The notes below the pieces were generated by a model, which was given only the letters and a program-made list of their open reading frames with translations, was not told the origin of the DNA and ran no database searches. Below, piece by piece: positions 1 through 29,107 of a stretch of DNA of 64,000 nucleotides; the first letter of the stretch is position 1; every line of letters starts with the position of its first letter. Source of the DNA: Nematostella vectensis (Eukaryota > Cnidaria > Anthozoa > Actiniaria > Edwardsiidae); NCBI RefSeq assembly GCF_932526225.1, contig NC_064042.1:12101040-12165039 (forward strand), read 5' to 3'. The translations under genes were made by a program, and so were the position numbers.

Positions 1-17037
<17,037 letters not shown>

Positions 17038-17188
17038 TACCATGTGTAGGAATCAATAGATGAAGATTATCTTCTTCAGTGATGGGTATCCGTCAATCTG
17101 TCAGTTGAATGGCTCGCCATTTGAGTAGAATCGACTAAACTTATTTGCAGTGGAATAGTATCCAGCAGTTAATTGGCATTTAGCCGTT

Positions 17189-17770
17189 TTAGGGTATCAA
17201 TCTGGCATCCCGCAGTTGGATGGTATCCTGCAGTTGTGGCGAATCCTGCAGTTGGAGGGTATTCTGCAGTTGAAGGGTATCCTTCAGTTGGAGGTTATTC
17301 TGCAGTTGAAGGGTATCCTGCAGTTGGAGGGTATTATGCTGTTGGAGGGTATCCTGCAGTTGGAGGGTATTATGCTGTTGGAGGGTATCCTGCAGTTGGA
17401 GGGTATTATGCTGATGGAGGGTATCCTGCAGTTGGAGGGTATTATGCTGTTGGAGGGTATCCTACAGTTGGAGGGTATTATGCTGTTGGAGGGTATCCTT
17501 CAGTTGGAGGGTATTATGCTGTTTGAGGGTATCCTTCAGTTGGAGGTTATTCTGCAGTTGAAGGGTATCCTGCAGTTGAAGGGTATCCTGCAGTTGGAGG
17601 GTATCCTGCAGTTGGAGGGTATTATGCTGTTGGAGGGTATCCTGCAGTTGGAGGGTATTATGCTGTTTGAGGGTATCCTGCAGATGGATGTTATTCTTCT
17701 GTTGAAGGGTATCCTTCAGTTGGAAGGTATCCTGCAGTTGGACGGTACCTTGCAGTTAGCCGGTATCCTA
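17189..17770. repeat. 18-bp minisatellite, about 32 units
   Basis: Unit approximately gttggagggtatcctgca, alternating with a variant ending in tatgct. It begins about 150 bp after the kinase stop codon and may lie in its 3' UTR. The unit is a multiple of three, so two forward frames stay open (YPAVGG-type and ILQLEG-type repeats). No plausible start, splice or gene context supports translation. Confidence 0.9.
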
Positions 17771-19498
17771 TGACGATCTTGTGCCCTATATCTTATGTGT
17801 TTGTAGAGTACAACACGAACAGACTGAGTGACTTTTCGTGGTTCTTTTTGACCCGTGAGTTCAGTGATGTCCATGAGATGAAACCATTCGATAACAGAGG
17901 TGTACCAGAGGTTTTCCCGATTTTCTTATAACATTTAAACAATTACAAGAAAGGGCAGGTAGCAGGAGAAACCACTGTATGTCTCTCAATTCGTAAGATG
18001 GATAGATTTAGAACTCATTCGCAATTTTTTTTAAATGATGTAAATAGTTTTTATCAAAATGTATCAAACATATATCTTCTTGCCTGCTGATACGTAGAGT
18101 CGTGTTCAAGTTGTTATTTCTAACCTGAATTCGTGAAAGAATTCGGGATTCAATTTCAAAAATAATTGACAAAACAAATCATAAAAGGAAATTCATTATA
18201 AATATAATAATCATTATTTCCCAAGCAGAAACTACAAAATAGTTCCAATAGACGAGTATAAACAATCAAACATATTTTTATAGATAACAAGTGCAAGGAT
18301 CGTGGAAGTATAAAACTACAATAATAAATCTTATTAAAACAACATTAAAGAATGCATTTATTGGTGTTTCCCCTTTTTTATTATTGTTAGTGTTAGCGAT
18401 ATTATAGGGCAACGTACGCTTCCGTTGCAACCAAAACAATGTTTTGAAAACGTTGGCCTATGAGCATACGAGAATCAGCACTCCTCAAGAATTTCTTTGC
18501 CTCTTTCACTAGTGAAGGTTGTGTCAATCAAATAGCACATTACTCGCTTTCTTATTGGTTTAGTTCACAAACTGTCAAGGTGGCCATGGTAGCGCGCGTC
18601 GTATCAGATAACACGTTTCTCGCATTTTTATTGGTTTACTTCACAAAACTGTCAAGGTGGCCACGGTAGCGCGCTTCGTATCAGATAGCACGTTTCTCGC
18701 ATTCTTATTGGTTTAGTTCACAAACTTCAAGGTGGCCATGGTAGCGCGCGTCGTATCAGATAACACGTTTCTCGCATTCTTATTGGTTTAGTTCACAAAC
18801 TGTCAAGGTGGCCATGGTAGCGCGCGTCGTATCAGATAACACGTTTCTCGCATTCTTATTGGTTTAGTTCACAAACTGTCAAGGTGGCCACGGTAGCGCG
18901 CGTCGTATCAGATAGCACGTTTCTCACATCCTTATTGGACTTTTCTCGCTTTCTTATTGGCGTACTTCACAAAACTGTCGCATTGTAATGCAGCAAAAAC
19001 AATATTGGGGAGTGGGGAAGAGACAATTTCCTGAAAAATGTGCTGTTGAAACGTAAACATCAAAATATACGTGGAATGTTTATTGTTTCCTAACTCACCC
19101 AAAGCGGGGCTTCCCTTAAGAAATGTATATAATGCTACTTTTTTAAAGTACACACACAAGAAACTTCAAATCTAAGCGCAAACTTGGTGCATAGTAATTA
19201 AAGTTTCGTGTGTGTCATAATTTGGATTAAAACTTCATGATTCTATCCATATATTTGTAAGCGGATAACAAGACGACCGAGAGATAATGTTTCATGTGAG
19301 ATTCTCCAGGCCCCAGTTGATCATTTAGCCATAGTTACCCTGAACAAGGAGCAAGTATTCAAGAGTCATTCTGTTTGACAGCTTTCCATTTAGAAGTCAC
19401 CCACGCACACGTTCCAGAGAACGACCTTGGACTTCGTTTTAGGAATCATTAGCATTGTCCAGCAGTTCTTTGCCAGCGAACGTCTCAAGATCTACATA
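17771..19498. other. Convergent intergenic spacer
   Basis: Lies between the 3' ends of the kinase (+) and XRCC1 (-). Apart from the 76-bp tandem array it is AT-rich, with candidate polyadenylation signals. No gene seen. Confidence 0.6.
18531..18985. repeat. 76-bp tandem repeat, about six units
   Basis: Units begin near 18604, 18680, 18755, 18831 and 18907 (atcagata), with degenerate units at both ends. Each contains ttcttattggtttagttc (an inverted CCAAT box) and caaggtggccatggta. It lies between the convergent kinase and XRCC1 genes. Confidence 0.9.
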
Positions 19499-22400
19499 TT
19501 ATCCAGGCACGATAATATAAGGCTGGAATGGCACGAGGGCACATTTCGCGTCGCAGGCAAAGATCCACTTTGGTCGAACAAACGCTAGTGACGCGTTTTC
19601 GGACAACGCCTGCAAAGTTTACATTCAATATATTAGCCTCGAGCCAAGACAAATAAAGACAGCGAACACCACTTTACGCATCGAAACAATGAGAAAAGTA
19701 AATAAAAATTGCTACTAACGCACATACAGATAAGGAATAGTTCCATTTAAGTAAAAATAGAGTAGGTGGCTGATGGGCGAACATATATAATTTTTTTCAG
19801 GAGCCCTTAGGGAAAATCTGAGTGTTTGGAGCAACTCCTTTCTGAGCAATCAAATGACAGATCCTCCCCCGTTATATATTAAACTACAAAACTTCAAGCC
19901 ATTTGGTTGGAAAAAAACAGTCTCTACAGTGTCACGTATATTAGGCAATGGCTTAAACTCACATCTTCAAAGTTCTGGTCCCAGGTTTCGTTTGTTATCA
20001 CAAAATCGATGTTGTCATTCATGTAGTCATCCAAAGTTCTAAAGAAGATATAACACAGTTATGTGAATGATGATTGGATCTTGCTGGTTCTTTATCGTTA
20101 AATGTTCACGATTGTACAATGCTGTCATAGCACCAAATTTCATTCAGTTCCTTATTAGCCGCATGTCAAAAAACAAGAGATACCAGAGAAAAATCGGATC
20201 GATGTAGCGAGTGGTTTTAGGAGCGCATAATACAACCGCGCCACACAAAAGCCAGACTTGAACTGCAAGCGCAGCAAAGCCTTGCTAACTCGAACAGCTC
20301 GAAATTCACTACGCTTATAAAGAAATTGTGTAGAATACGGTGACTTACCCTTTAAAAGCAGTAATGTAAGGTGCGAAAACTTACCCTTTAAAAGCAGTAA
20401 TGTAAGGTGCGAAAACTTACCCTTTAAAAGCAATAATGAAGCGTGTCAGGACTCACCCTTTAAATGCAGCAATGTAGGGTGCGAGAGAACTTACCCGTTA
20501 TAAGCAGTTATGTAGCGTACGAGAGCTTAACCGCTATAAGCAGTAATGTAGCGTACGAGAACTTACCCGTTATAAGCAGTAATTTAGCGTACAAGAACTT
20601 ACCCGTTATAAGCAGTAATGTAGCGTACGAGAACTTACCCGTTATAAGCAGTAATGTAGCGTACGAGAACTTACCCGTTATAAGCAGTAATGTAGCGTAC
20701 GAGAGAGCGTCTCTCCATGTTGTCAAACTCCCCGTACAACAGGAAGTGCTTGTGAGAGAAGAAGTCCGGAAGTTCCGGTAGCTCGTCCGGCGTGTCCGAT
20801 TCGGGGGCGTCCGAACCATCATTATTTTCTATGAGAGTGGGTTAGTATAAAGACCTTTTTCATAACGTAGTTATTCTGCTCAAGTGGAAGTCTATGTGAT
20901 GAAGATGATGATTACTATAATTATCATTATGATGATGGCTAAAATAAACATGATGATGATGGTGGTAATAACTAAAAAAGATGACAAAAGAAATTTATGA
21001 TAACGATGATAATAACTATGTAAATGTTGGCGAAATTTCTGCGATTATTATGAAATATTTATAATTATGAAAATAATAACAATGATAATAATGGTAAAGA
21101 TGTTGCAACGGGAAATGATTTCGAGGTCTCCTTACCCTGTTCATTATCTGTGGACGCATCGAAGATAACATCATCGACGTTGTCGTCGACAGCATTGCGA
21201 CTTGCCTTTTGTTGAGCCCTGGGAAACAAACATATTCCCGCTGTGACCACTTCTTCATGAAGACGAACAAGATGCTACTACTCGTAAAACCATCGTTATT
21301 TATCCAACAACCCAGTTACGTAGCCGAGGAGGGGGGAGGGGGTTGAGGAATTCCACCACTCGACTGGAAGGTTCGCTCTATTGAAGGAAAATTGAGTACC
21401 ACTGCGAGTTCGGACGAGTTGCCTTAGAGAAAATGGTCCGCACAATGGGTAAACCACCCCCCCCCCCCCCCTCCCCGGCTCAAAATCTTAGTTACGGGCC
21501 ATATATTATAGGGGGCGGACCATTGGATATTTGTTGTTAAAACGTCATATTACGTTTTCTACACAAAAATAAGGCAGTTCTTTCCCAAAAACGAATTGTG
21601 TTTAAAAGCAAAGATGCTAGAAAATGAAAACAGTGTGCCAAAAAAGCGCCCCCCTTTATTATTAGTTCTTTTTCTTGCCTCTCCAGCTCATCTTCTGTGT
21701 CCTCGTCGCTAGCAATTCCTGGCGGGCTTTTCTCGTCGTCCTCCTCCTCCTCCTTCTTGGGCGTCTCCTCGCCCGCCCCAAGCGCGTCATTCATCTCCTC
21801 CTTCTCCTCTTCCACCCTTGTGCTCTGATGCTCTCTATCGGCCCTTGAATTCCGCGATGCTGCTGCTACCGAGGACGCCGAAGTTGACATCTGTGAATTG
21901 AAACCAAACGTTGAAAGTAGTAAAAGTAGCTGGACAGATATCACCACATGTGAAATGACGCGCCAGGGGAAGGGGAAGGTACATATTGAAAGCTCTGTGG
22001 CAAAAGGTTCAGTTTTAGTTAAAATAACTTAAGCTTTGAAATATTATGCGAACAGGCATGAAATCTCTTACATAAAAGACCGACAGTTTTATTAATAAAA
22101 TATGAGTTGATTGATGTATTTATACATTGTAGCACATATGTTGTAGATTATGGGGTATTTGTCTAGTCGGCCGCGAGGCATCCAAAATGGTAAATTGATA
22201 AATTCAGATAAATTAAGAAAAGCGTTCAAGATCATCCCTCGCACTAAAAATGGCAAAGTTGGGAACTTCAGTTGGTGGATAAAAACTGATTTTTTAAACG
22301 GATTGGAGGAATGATAACGGCCAGCGTGAACCTTATAGATAGCAGACCCTTCAAAATCTCAATTTCAATTCTCCTGAATTCCCCCGCACTAAGTCCTCCC

Positions 22401-25400
22401 GTTTACCACTCGTTTTACCTTGGTAGCGCCACCGTGTGATGATTCAGCTTGGCGAGCAGGTTTTTCTGGTAAGACCTCTTCTTCATCACTCGATTCTGCC
22501 GAAGAGGAATCAGTGTCTCCGGGGAGATGATAGCTAAAATGGCAAGTGAACATGAGTAGAAGTCTCATGGACAATAACATCAGCGTCCTAAGGATTACTC
22601 ATATGCTAACTGAGAGATGGGAATGTCATTTTGTACCAGGATGCTTTGTTTACAACATGTAACATGTGATTGTAGAAATCTACTTCACTTTACCAATCTC
22701 AAACCACACTCGCTGAAAAGAAAGCTAGGGTTGGAATTGGAAATTCTCAAGAATAGAGACTTTTAGGTAAGATTGGAGTAAGTAAGTTATTTATTATGGA
22801 GCATGCCACTTGGATCCAGCATTTACAGGCAAAGCGTCAGTCACAATTCAAGAATAAAAGAGGTTAAGAGACTAGTTTTCATCTGCCAATAAAACTTACT
22901 TTTTGGTTGGTAGCTTTTGTGCTTTCCTGTGACAGTCAGTGATCCACTTCTTACTAACGATCTTGCCTTTACCTAAAGTTAACATATGTATTAAACTATT
23001 TCTTAGAAGGCTGCACTCATAAAAAACATCATAAGTAGCCTATGCTTCGCCATCGATAATATATAAATCAGCCTGAATTCCAACCTGAATTTTGTTTCCG
23101 CATTTTCCGATTCCAATGAAAAACTTTGGCCTATGATAAATAGGTCGTAGAGTGCAACCTTTTTTGAAATAGGTGTATAAGGAAAATACATCATAGACAT
23201 ACTTTGCGACACTCATATCAAAAAACTTAAACCATAAACAGCAAATGCTAACAAATACCTTTTACTTGGTTATACTTTGGCGTATTTGGAAAAGCACAAC
23301 TGCAAGAGAAAAATAGATAGAAAGAGCAAGTAAGTGGAGCTCAGACACTTAGGATTATAAAAAGTATGTGTAGCATAGCATGTACTAGAAATCAATAGGA
23401 AAGTTGGCAGAGTATTTAACCCAAGTTGGGACCAAGGTCTTAAAGGTCAAGCTTACATGAGATGAGTGCAGCCAGACATCCAGTCAGGCTTGTACTGTGC
23501 ACCAAGCTGCAAGGCCTTGTCCCTTAAATCCCCTCGCTCAGGGTTCTTAAACCCACTAAGCACAAAAACTACGCCTTTCTGCAACAAAACAACAAAAACA
23601 GTTTCCTTTTTTAGGTTGTACGAAATGGCAGTGCCATCGAATATCTCATTGACCAGTACTAATACAAAGACTTGGTCAAGAACCCTCATCCATTGTATAC
23701 AACCCGACAGAAACACAATAGAAACACAATACAGAAACACTACTATGTTCTAACAGTCAGGATATAATAAACTGGTATTACCAGAATTCTATTGAAGGGA
23801 ATCTCTTCCTTTGGCTTGGTGGATTCTGAAAATGAATATGTGAACAACAGTAATACAGTACAGTACAATGACTGATGAGAAACAGTAAAAGGGGGAGTTT
23901 TGGCTCTACCTGGTTTTCTTTTCTTTTGCGGTGGTGACTCCCTACTTGCTGGTAGTGTCTGCTATACAAATGAAATGGTATTATTCTCTGTGGTGAAAAT
24001 GTCAATGTGCTAACTTTCTCATTAATCCTGTTAGCAATGTGTGAAAACAATAACACATTGGATTGTCCATAGAAAAATCGGATACCAAAGACAGTACCAA
24101 ATCCACCTCAGAAGTAAGCTATTCAGGATTTAGTAAAGTATATAAGAAAATGTTATTTGATTGACATGATAATCAATAAGCCAAAAAGCATCTTGGTAAA
24201 CTAGAAGACATCATGGAGAAACATTTTATCCTTGAAGAACGTGTCAATAATAACTAGAACTTTAATATCCAAAGGAGTGCGAGCAGAAAATAGCATTTAT
24301 TTCTAACCTTAGATGGATCACTTCTATCTCTTTTAGATGAATCTTCATGTTTTCTCTTGACTGGAACCTGGAAAATGAAATCTTGGTTTGTACACTGCAT
24401 AGAAAGACAAAAGATGCTCCATGCTGTGTAACAGGAAAAGTGAACTTTATTTCAACAACTAGTACAAGAGGCTATGTGACAAGTTAAAGTATGGAAATGT
24501 GTTAGCAGTATCTGATGTGGACGTTTTTACAGACCTACTAAAAGTAGAACTATGAGCTGCAGGATGCATGAAAAATAGGTTTCAGCAGCTTTTAGTAAGT
24601 TCCTTAAGATACAAACACTTTACATACCTCAGCAGATTTTTTTACTGAAGCGAAAGACTTTACATGTTTGACAGGTACTGGTTTGATATCGTCACTGGAT
24701 TGTGCCTCATCTTTATCTCTGACTTCCTTTGCCTTGGACTGGGAAGGCTTAAAGGCACTCCCGAGTGTGCCCCACCCACTATTTCCTGTGTTGCCTTTGT
24801 CTGTATTGGTTTCCCTCTTTATGTCAGCAATAGAGGCCGATCGGACCTCTGCAGCCATGGACATAGGAGGGGGTGTAGTCTTTTTCTTTAAAAACATGCT
24901 TCCTGGAAGGATGGTGTCTTGTTGTTCATCTTTCAGAGTGAAACCACCGAGTCGTTTGGGTGTCTAGAATACACAAGGATTACCATTTCATAGCACTATA
25001 CCATTTAAGAAGTGCTAGATTTTTCTAGTCAGGCAAACTCTCTATTTGAGGAGAGAGGAAGGCCGAAGACCACCTGGCGAAAAAAGTAGAGAGAAAGGAA
25101 CAGTGCGGGATGGAAAACATGGACAAGGCAAGGGCTGCTGTTGCCATCAGGACACACTGGAAGCATTCTGTGGAGGCCTTATATGCCACGAGGCACAAAA
25201 AAGATAGGGACTTTAAGCACGCGAAATCGTAGATCGCTGCAGACGTTGGATTCGTGCGCACCTCGTCCTCGACGTTCTAACTATGTTGTCAACAACGTAA
25301 AAAGTGGGTTAGCCTTGTAGTTGAAAGCGTAGTTGGAACGTGGAGAACGGCGCGCGCGCGAATCCAATGTCCACGGCATTCTAGGATGAACTATCTAATT

Positions 25401-28400
25401 ACTTACAGATGTAATAGATGTGTTTAACTCAGGATTCCCTTCATGAGTGACTTCCTCAGGTGGAGAATGCAATGAGACAAAAGATAGCCCATACTGCTCA
25501 TTCTAGAAGAAGTTGAAGAACGCTACCATTGAAGTTTCTATCAAGTCCGTTTTTCCAACAAGTTTCCCCCTTCTACTAAGGGCCATTTGTTACAAAACCT
25601 TGTATTGTATTGCATTGTATTATATACTAAATATTTGAAAGATCTTATAAAATACCAAAATTTGGTAAGATCTTTGCAGAATTCTGTCAAGATCTTATAA
25701 AATTATAACAATCATTTAAAGGAATTCAAGGAAGAGTTATCTAGACATTTTTATATCTTGAAATATTGTTTAAATAGTTTAGTAAACCTAAAAGCTTTTG
25801 TTAAGATCCTTGTTGCTGGAATTGTATGAAGCAAAAAGTTTCAAGCATCATTTTATGAGTGAACCAATTTAGGTTAGTTCTATGTTATCCATGCTTTCAC
25901 TAGGGATTTGTCAGTGTACATAGTGTTATATTGTTGCCCCATCACCTTGTTGAATGGCTGAGTGCAAACAAGTTTGACTCTGTCCCACTTCTCATCAGCA
26001 ACAGGCTTAGAGAGTTTGTCACTACCTGGTGATTACAACAGAAGAAAAAATCACAGGACCTGCAACCTTACACCCTCTTCCAGCAAAGTATTTACCCCCG
26101 AAACCCTAGAGTGGATCCAAGTGGGGGATCCTTGGTTTTCAAGGGGGATTGCAGCATTAAGTGTGAATACGATACGATACGATACAACTGTATTTAAAGA
26201 GGGTAACATTATAGTCAAGTTTTTTTAAATAATGGGGGAAAGGTGCAATCCCCTGAAGCCCCTCTCCTAGATTCGTCACATGGAGGGGCTGCTTGGATTT
26301 GTTGGTTATCTATCTCCCATTTCAATGCATTTCGTGGTCAATTTTGTATTATCCTCCCCCTTTTTAAGTCATCTTCTAGTTTGCCCATCCTTTTAATGGA
26401 GTCTAGATTTACTTATAATGTATGTCTAAAACATTTTTATTAAAAAAGTTGTAATCCCTTTTGGGCTAGCACTATTCACTTACCAAACATTCTAACCCTG
26501 TTTATGTTTGTGAATGACTTGCTTTCTGCTGGGCTCATAAATGATGAGGTCACAAGTAGAACCTAGAATAAGAAGTACCCAATGTCTTTTCAGTATCATT
26601 GAAAAATAGACAGACCAACATGACATCAATGTTGGTCAAGGATTTCCCTCCATCCCAGCACAACCCGACAAATAATTTTAACCCAAACAGTCCAAATTTA
26701 ATTCAGGTGGGGGAAAAGGTGCTTGGGGATGATATGTAATATGTTTGTGTCATTCTGGTTACAATATATGCATGTTTATCTCTTTGCTTGTAATCTTATG
26801 TTTGTTATAGGTAGGTGTCTAACTGGTGTTTGTAATAGATGGGTGTCCAGCTTATGTTTGTAATAGGTGGGTGTCAAACTGCTGTTTTTAATAGGTGGGT
26901 GTCCAACTAGTGTTTGTTATAGGTGGGTGTCATCTGGTGTTTGTGATAGTCAAGAATTGACTGTTCACCTTGTATTGCTCATTGCCTTCCCATGATCCCC
27001 TACCAACAAGCACTTCTACAAATGCTGAGCCATTGTTCCCTGTTAAAATATATTTTAAGTGGAAACTCAATAATTTATAAATAATATTATTATTACAAGA
27101 AATTTAACAAATAAAGTTGTTTAACTAGAGTCAATTCAGTTCCATTTGATTTTAATTGGGATAAGTCAATTTTTAAAACTTGCAAATCAATAATGAACAA
27201 TTTTTCTACCAACCCTGTCACCTTCCCCTCCCTTCCCCTTCAGGATGGTGATCCCCCCCCCTTATCCTGGTTTAACCATTAAGTCTACACCCCACACCCC
27301 CTACTGTACCTGGATTGCAAAAGATAATGTGTGAATTGTAAAATTCCTTATAAATGAAATGATAATTATAAATAATATTGTTCTTACCGATATCAATTGT
27401 ATTAATTTTTGTAGCCTTTTGAAGCTGGAAGAAAATAAGAAAGAAAAAAGGTTTCAATTCTCAGAATATATATCTTTAAGTGCAGTCATTATTGATCCCT
27501 TTTAAGGGATGTGAGCTGTTGTGATATGTTATTCACTAGTCATTTGAAACCCCTATGGTCCCTGGGAAGAGTGGTGTTATCATGGCAAGTAAGAGCAATT
27601 TTGAACCAGAATCTGTTCCAAGGGGGTGCTGGTAATAACCATATTGGAAAACACAGGAGCCATCAGGGGAAGGGATAACCATGTTTTACAGAATATATGA
27701 AATGTAATAAAGGCTTTTATACTTGTATTCAACATAAAAAAATGTTTTGAGAGATATAAAAGGCTCATTTTTGCATGATCATCCCAAATTGTACAGTCAC
27801 AAACGGCGAGCCCAATGGCATCTGAGGAATGTATAACTTGCCTCCCGACCCTACCCTAGAGTGCGACAAACCTAGGCAAAACCATTTACTAACTCACTCA
27901 TCTTGACTGTTTCCTCAATAATGCAAGTTACATTTACAATATTAGCTTTGTGTGTGTTTTTAAGGGAATTGTTGCGGGTTATTTAATAGTTTTTCCTATC
28001 TTTTGTCGCGCTCTAGGGTAGGTTCAGGAGACGATTTCTCAACGGTTCTGCATTCCTGAGATGCCATTGGGCTCGCAGTTTGGTCCATATCATCGTCAGG
28101 TCTCCATTTATCGAACTAGAAATTGATTTTCTAGGATTTTCTAGGTGCGAGAGGTATCACTCTAAAACTCGCTATACTGTTGTGAAAATTATCTTTGCAG
28201 TCGCTGCCGGTGGAATTTTGCCGAAAGCTTTTTTATTTTTGCGCTGAACTCGCTAGAAGCTGGTGTAGGTGAAATTAAGTTGCTTGTCTTTGTCTCTTCT
28301 CTCTCTTCTCTTTGGTGGGGGAAATTTTCTCTCGCGGGACTAAACCCCTTTCTGTGCCACAATTCCCCTAAATAACAACACCATTTGATATTGCCTCGCC

Positions 28401-28855
28401 ACACTATTAGATAAGAATGGTGTATGTATTATCTGACTAATTGATGAATGAAGTCACTCAGTTTTAAATAACCATAAGTTTAATACAACCTTGAATTTAT
28501 TATCTGACTATATACACCCCAAAAATGCCAAATGCATTCCCAAAAGTTCTGCCGATTGCATGTTTCAAACAAGTAGTTTCATAGATTTGGGGACATAATA
28601 TAAAAAGATCAGGACTGGAAATGCTAACCTCTATGATAACAACGGCCTGTTTCTCCCCTGACTCTGCCGTTCTCCATTTTCTGTATGTCTCGGACTTCAG
28701 CAAGTTACTGGCAGGCTGGGCCTTTAATATCCAAAATAGGCAAATGTCATTAGAAAAAAACACATTTTAAATGTGATAACATACGACTTAGTTTGAAAAC
28801 TTACCGGATCCTCACTTGTAAATGATACAATGTGCTTGAATTGAATCAGAGGCAT
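19499..28855 (-). CDS. XRCC1: XRCC1 DNA single-strand break repair scaffold
   Basis: Twenty exons, all in phase, give 661 aa (human 633): 28855-28805, 28721-28629, 27424-27388, 27039-26969, 26562-26484, 26025-25946, 25502-25407, 24963-24628, 24367-24308, 23961-23910, 23825-23782, 23578-23457, 23299-23259, 22972-22900, 22533-22419, 21890-21679, 21218-21136, 20828-20675, 20038-19963, 19609-19499. The N-terminal domain (MPLIQFKHIVSFTSEDP, SETYRKWRTAESGEK, NGSAFVEVLVG, WDRVKLVCTQPF, YGLSFVSLHSPP) binds DNA polymerase beta in known homologues. A basic linker with a KKRKP nuclear signal follows, then BRCT1 (FVLSGFKNPERGDLRDKAL, CAFPNTPKY, KWITDCHR; binds poly-ADP-ribose), an acidic serine-rich linker (DSSSAESSDEEE), and BRCT2 (ELPDFFSHKHFLLYGEF, SLAFVRPKWIFAC; DNA ligase III partner). 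The intron after 21679 appears to use a GC donor. The exon ending at 20675 is followed by an array of copied donors. Confidence 0.96.
20338..20710 (-). repeat. 36-bp array of duplicated exon end plus 5' splice site in XRCC1
   Basis: On the minus strand each unit reads gtacgctacattactgctta, then taacgg, then gtaagttctc: the last 26 coding bases of exon 18 (VRYITAYNG) with the intron donor. About ten copies follow in tandem. Donors lie near 20673, 20637, 20601, 20565, 20491, 20454, 20417, 20381 and 20345; the one near 20528 is mutated. Distal copies are diverged (aaagggtaagt). The first copy is the functional exon end, because only it joins in phase to exon 19. Confidence 0.93.
25235..25375. 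repeat. Imperfect inverted repeat in XRCC1 intron 7
   Basis: gcagacgttggattcgtgcg at the left and cgcgcgcgaatccaatgtcc at the right are inverse. Similarity continues inward through cgttctaacta/tagttggaacg and gttgtcaac/gttgaaag, giving arms of about 70 bp. Probably a MITE remnant. Confidence 0.55.
26800..26951. repeat. About 36-bp minisatellite in XRCC1 intron
   Basis: Four to five diverged units of the form gtttgtaataggtgggtgtc followed by caactg. It lies just beyond the splice donor of the exon at 27039-26969. Confidence 0.8.
27801..28083. repeat. Inverted-repeat element with about 75-bp arms in XRCC1 intron 2
   Basis: gcgagcccaatggcatct at the left is inverse to agatgccattgggctcgc at the right. 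The arms continue through ccctaccctagagtgcgaca on the left, which is inverse to gtcgcgctctagggtaggtt on the right. Non-coding MITE-like element of about 280 bp. Confidence 0.8.
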
Positions 28856-29107
28856 GATTTAGCATCGTATAGAAACCATATTTAACGACAAAAAAACTCT
28901 TCCAAACATTTTTACTCTAGAATTCCGTCCGCCATATTTAATAATATGCAAATCCTAAAACCGAGTCCATTTTTTCCCGCCAAATCCCCGCTGTCCTCCA
29001 CGTGACGGCGCAGGCTCAGTTTGTACTACAATCTGTGCGCGTACTGAGGTGACCAGTTCCGCGAAACGTGAGGTTTTCGACCCTTTTCGGGCGATTTTAC
29101 CCTTAAA
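28856..29107. promoter_or_regulatory. Shared divergent promoter region of XRCC1 and the RRM-TatD gene
   Basis: The start codons of XRCC1 (minus, 28855) and the RRM-TatD gene (plus, 29108) are 252 bp apart, with no coding sequence between. No clear TATA box was identified. The plus-strand gene starts at aaaATGGCGGC, a good initiation context with a GC-rich leader. That the promoter is shared is inferred from spacing only. Confidence 0.65.

Noticed and set aside
17216..17773. 185-codon frame of ILQLEG repeats as a gene.
   Set aside because: It is a pure 18-bp minisatellite open in two frames, starting just after the kinase stop, with no splice, start or composition support.
20464..20822. Overlapping frames on both strands with repeated peptides (ENLPVISSNVAY and TLLLITGKFSYA).
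   Set aside because: They are shadows of the 36-bp splice-donor array in XRCC1.
21537..21679. Read-through of XRCC1 exon 16 into LIIKGGAFLAHCFHFLA as the true C-terminus of that exon.
   Set aside because: Homologues continue as R-AQQK-type sequence. The GC donor at 21678 restores it in phase, and BRCT2 follows downstream.
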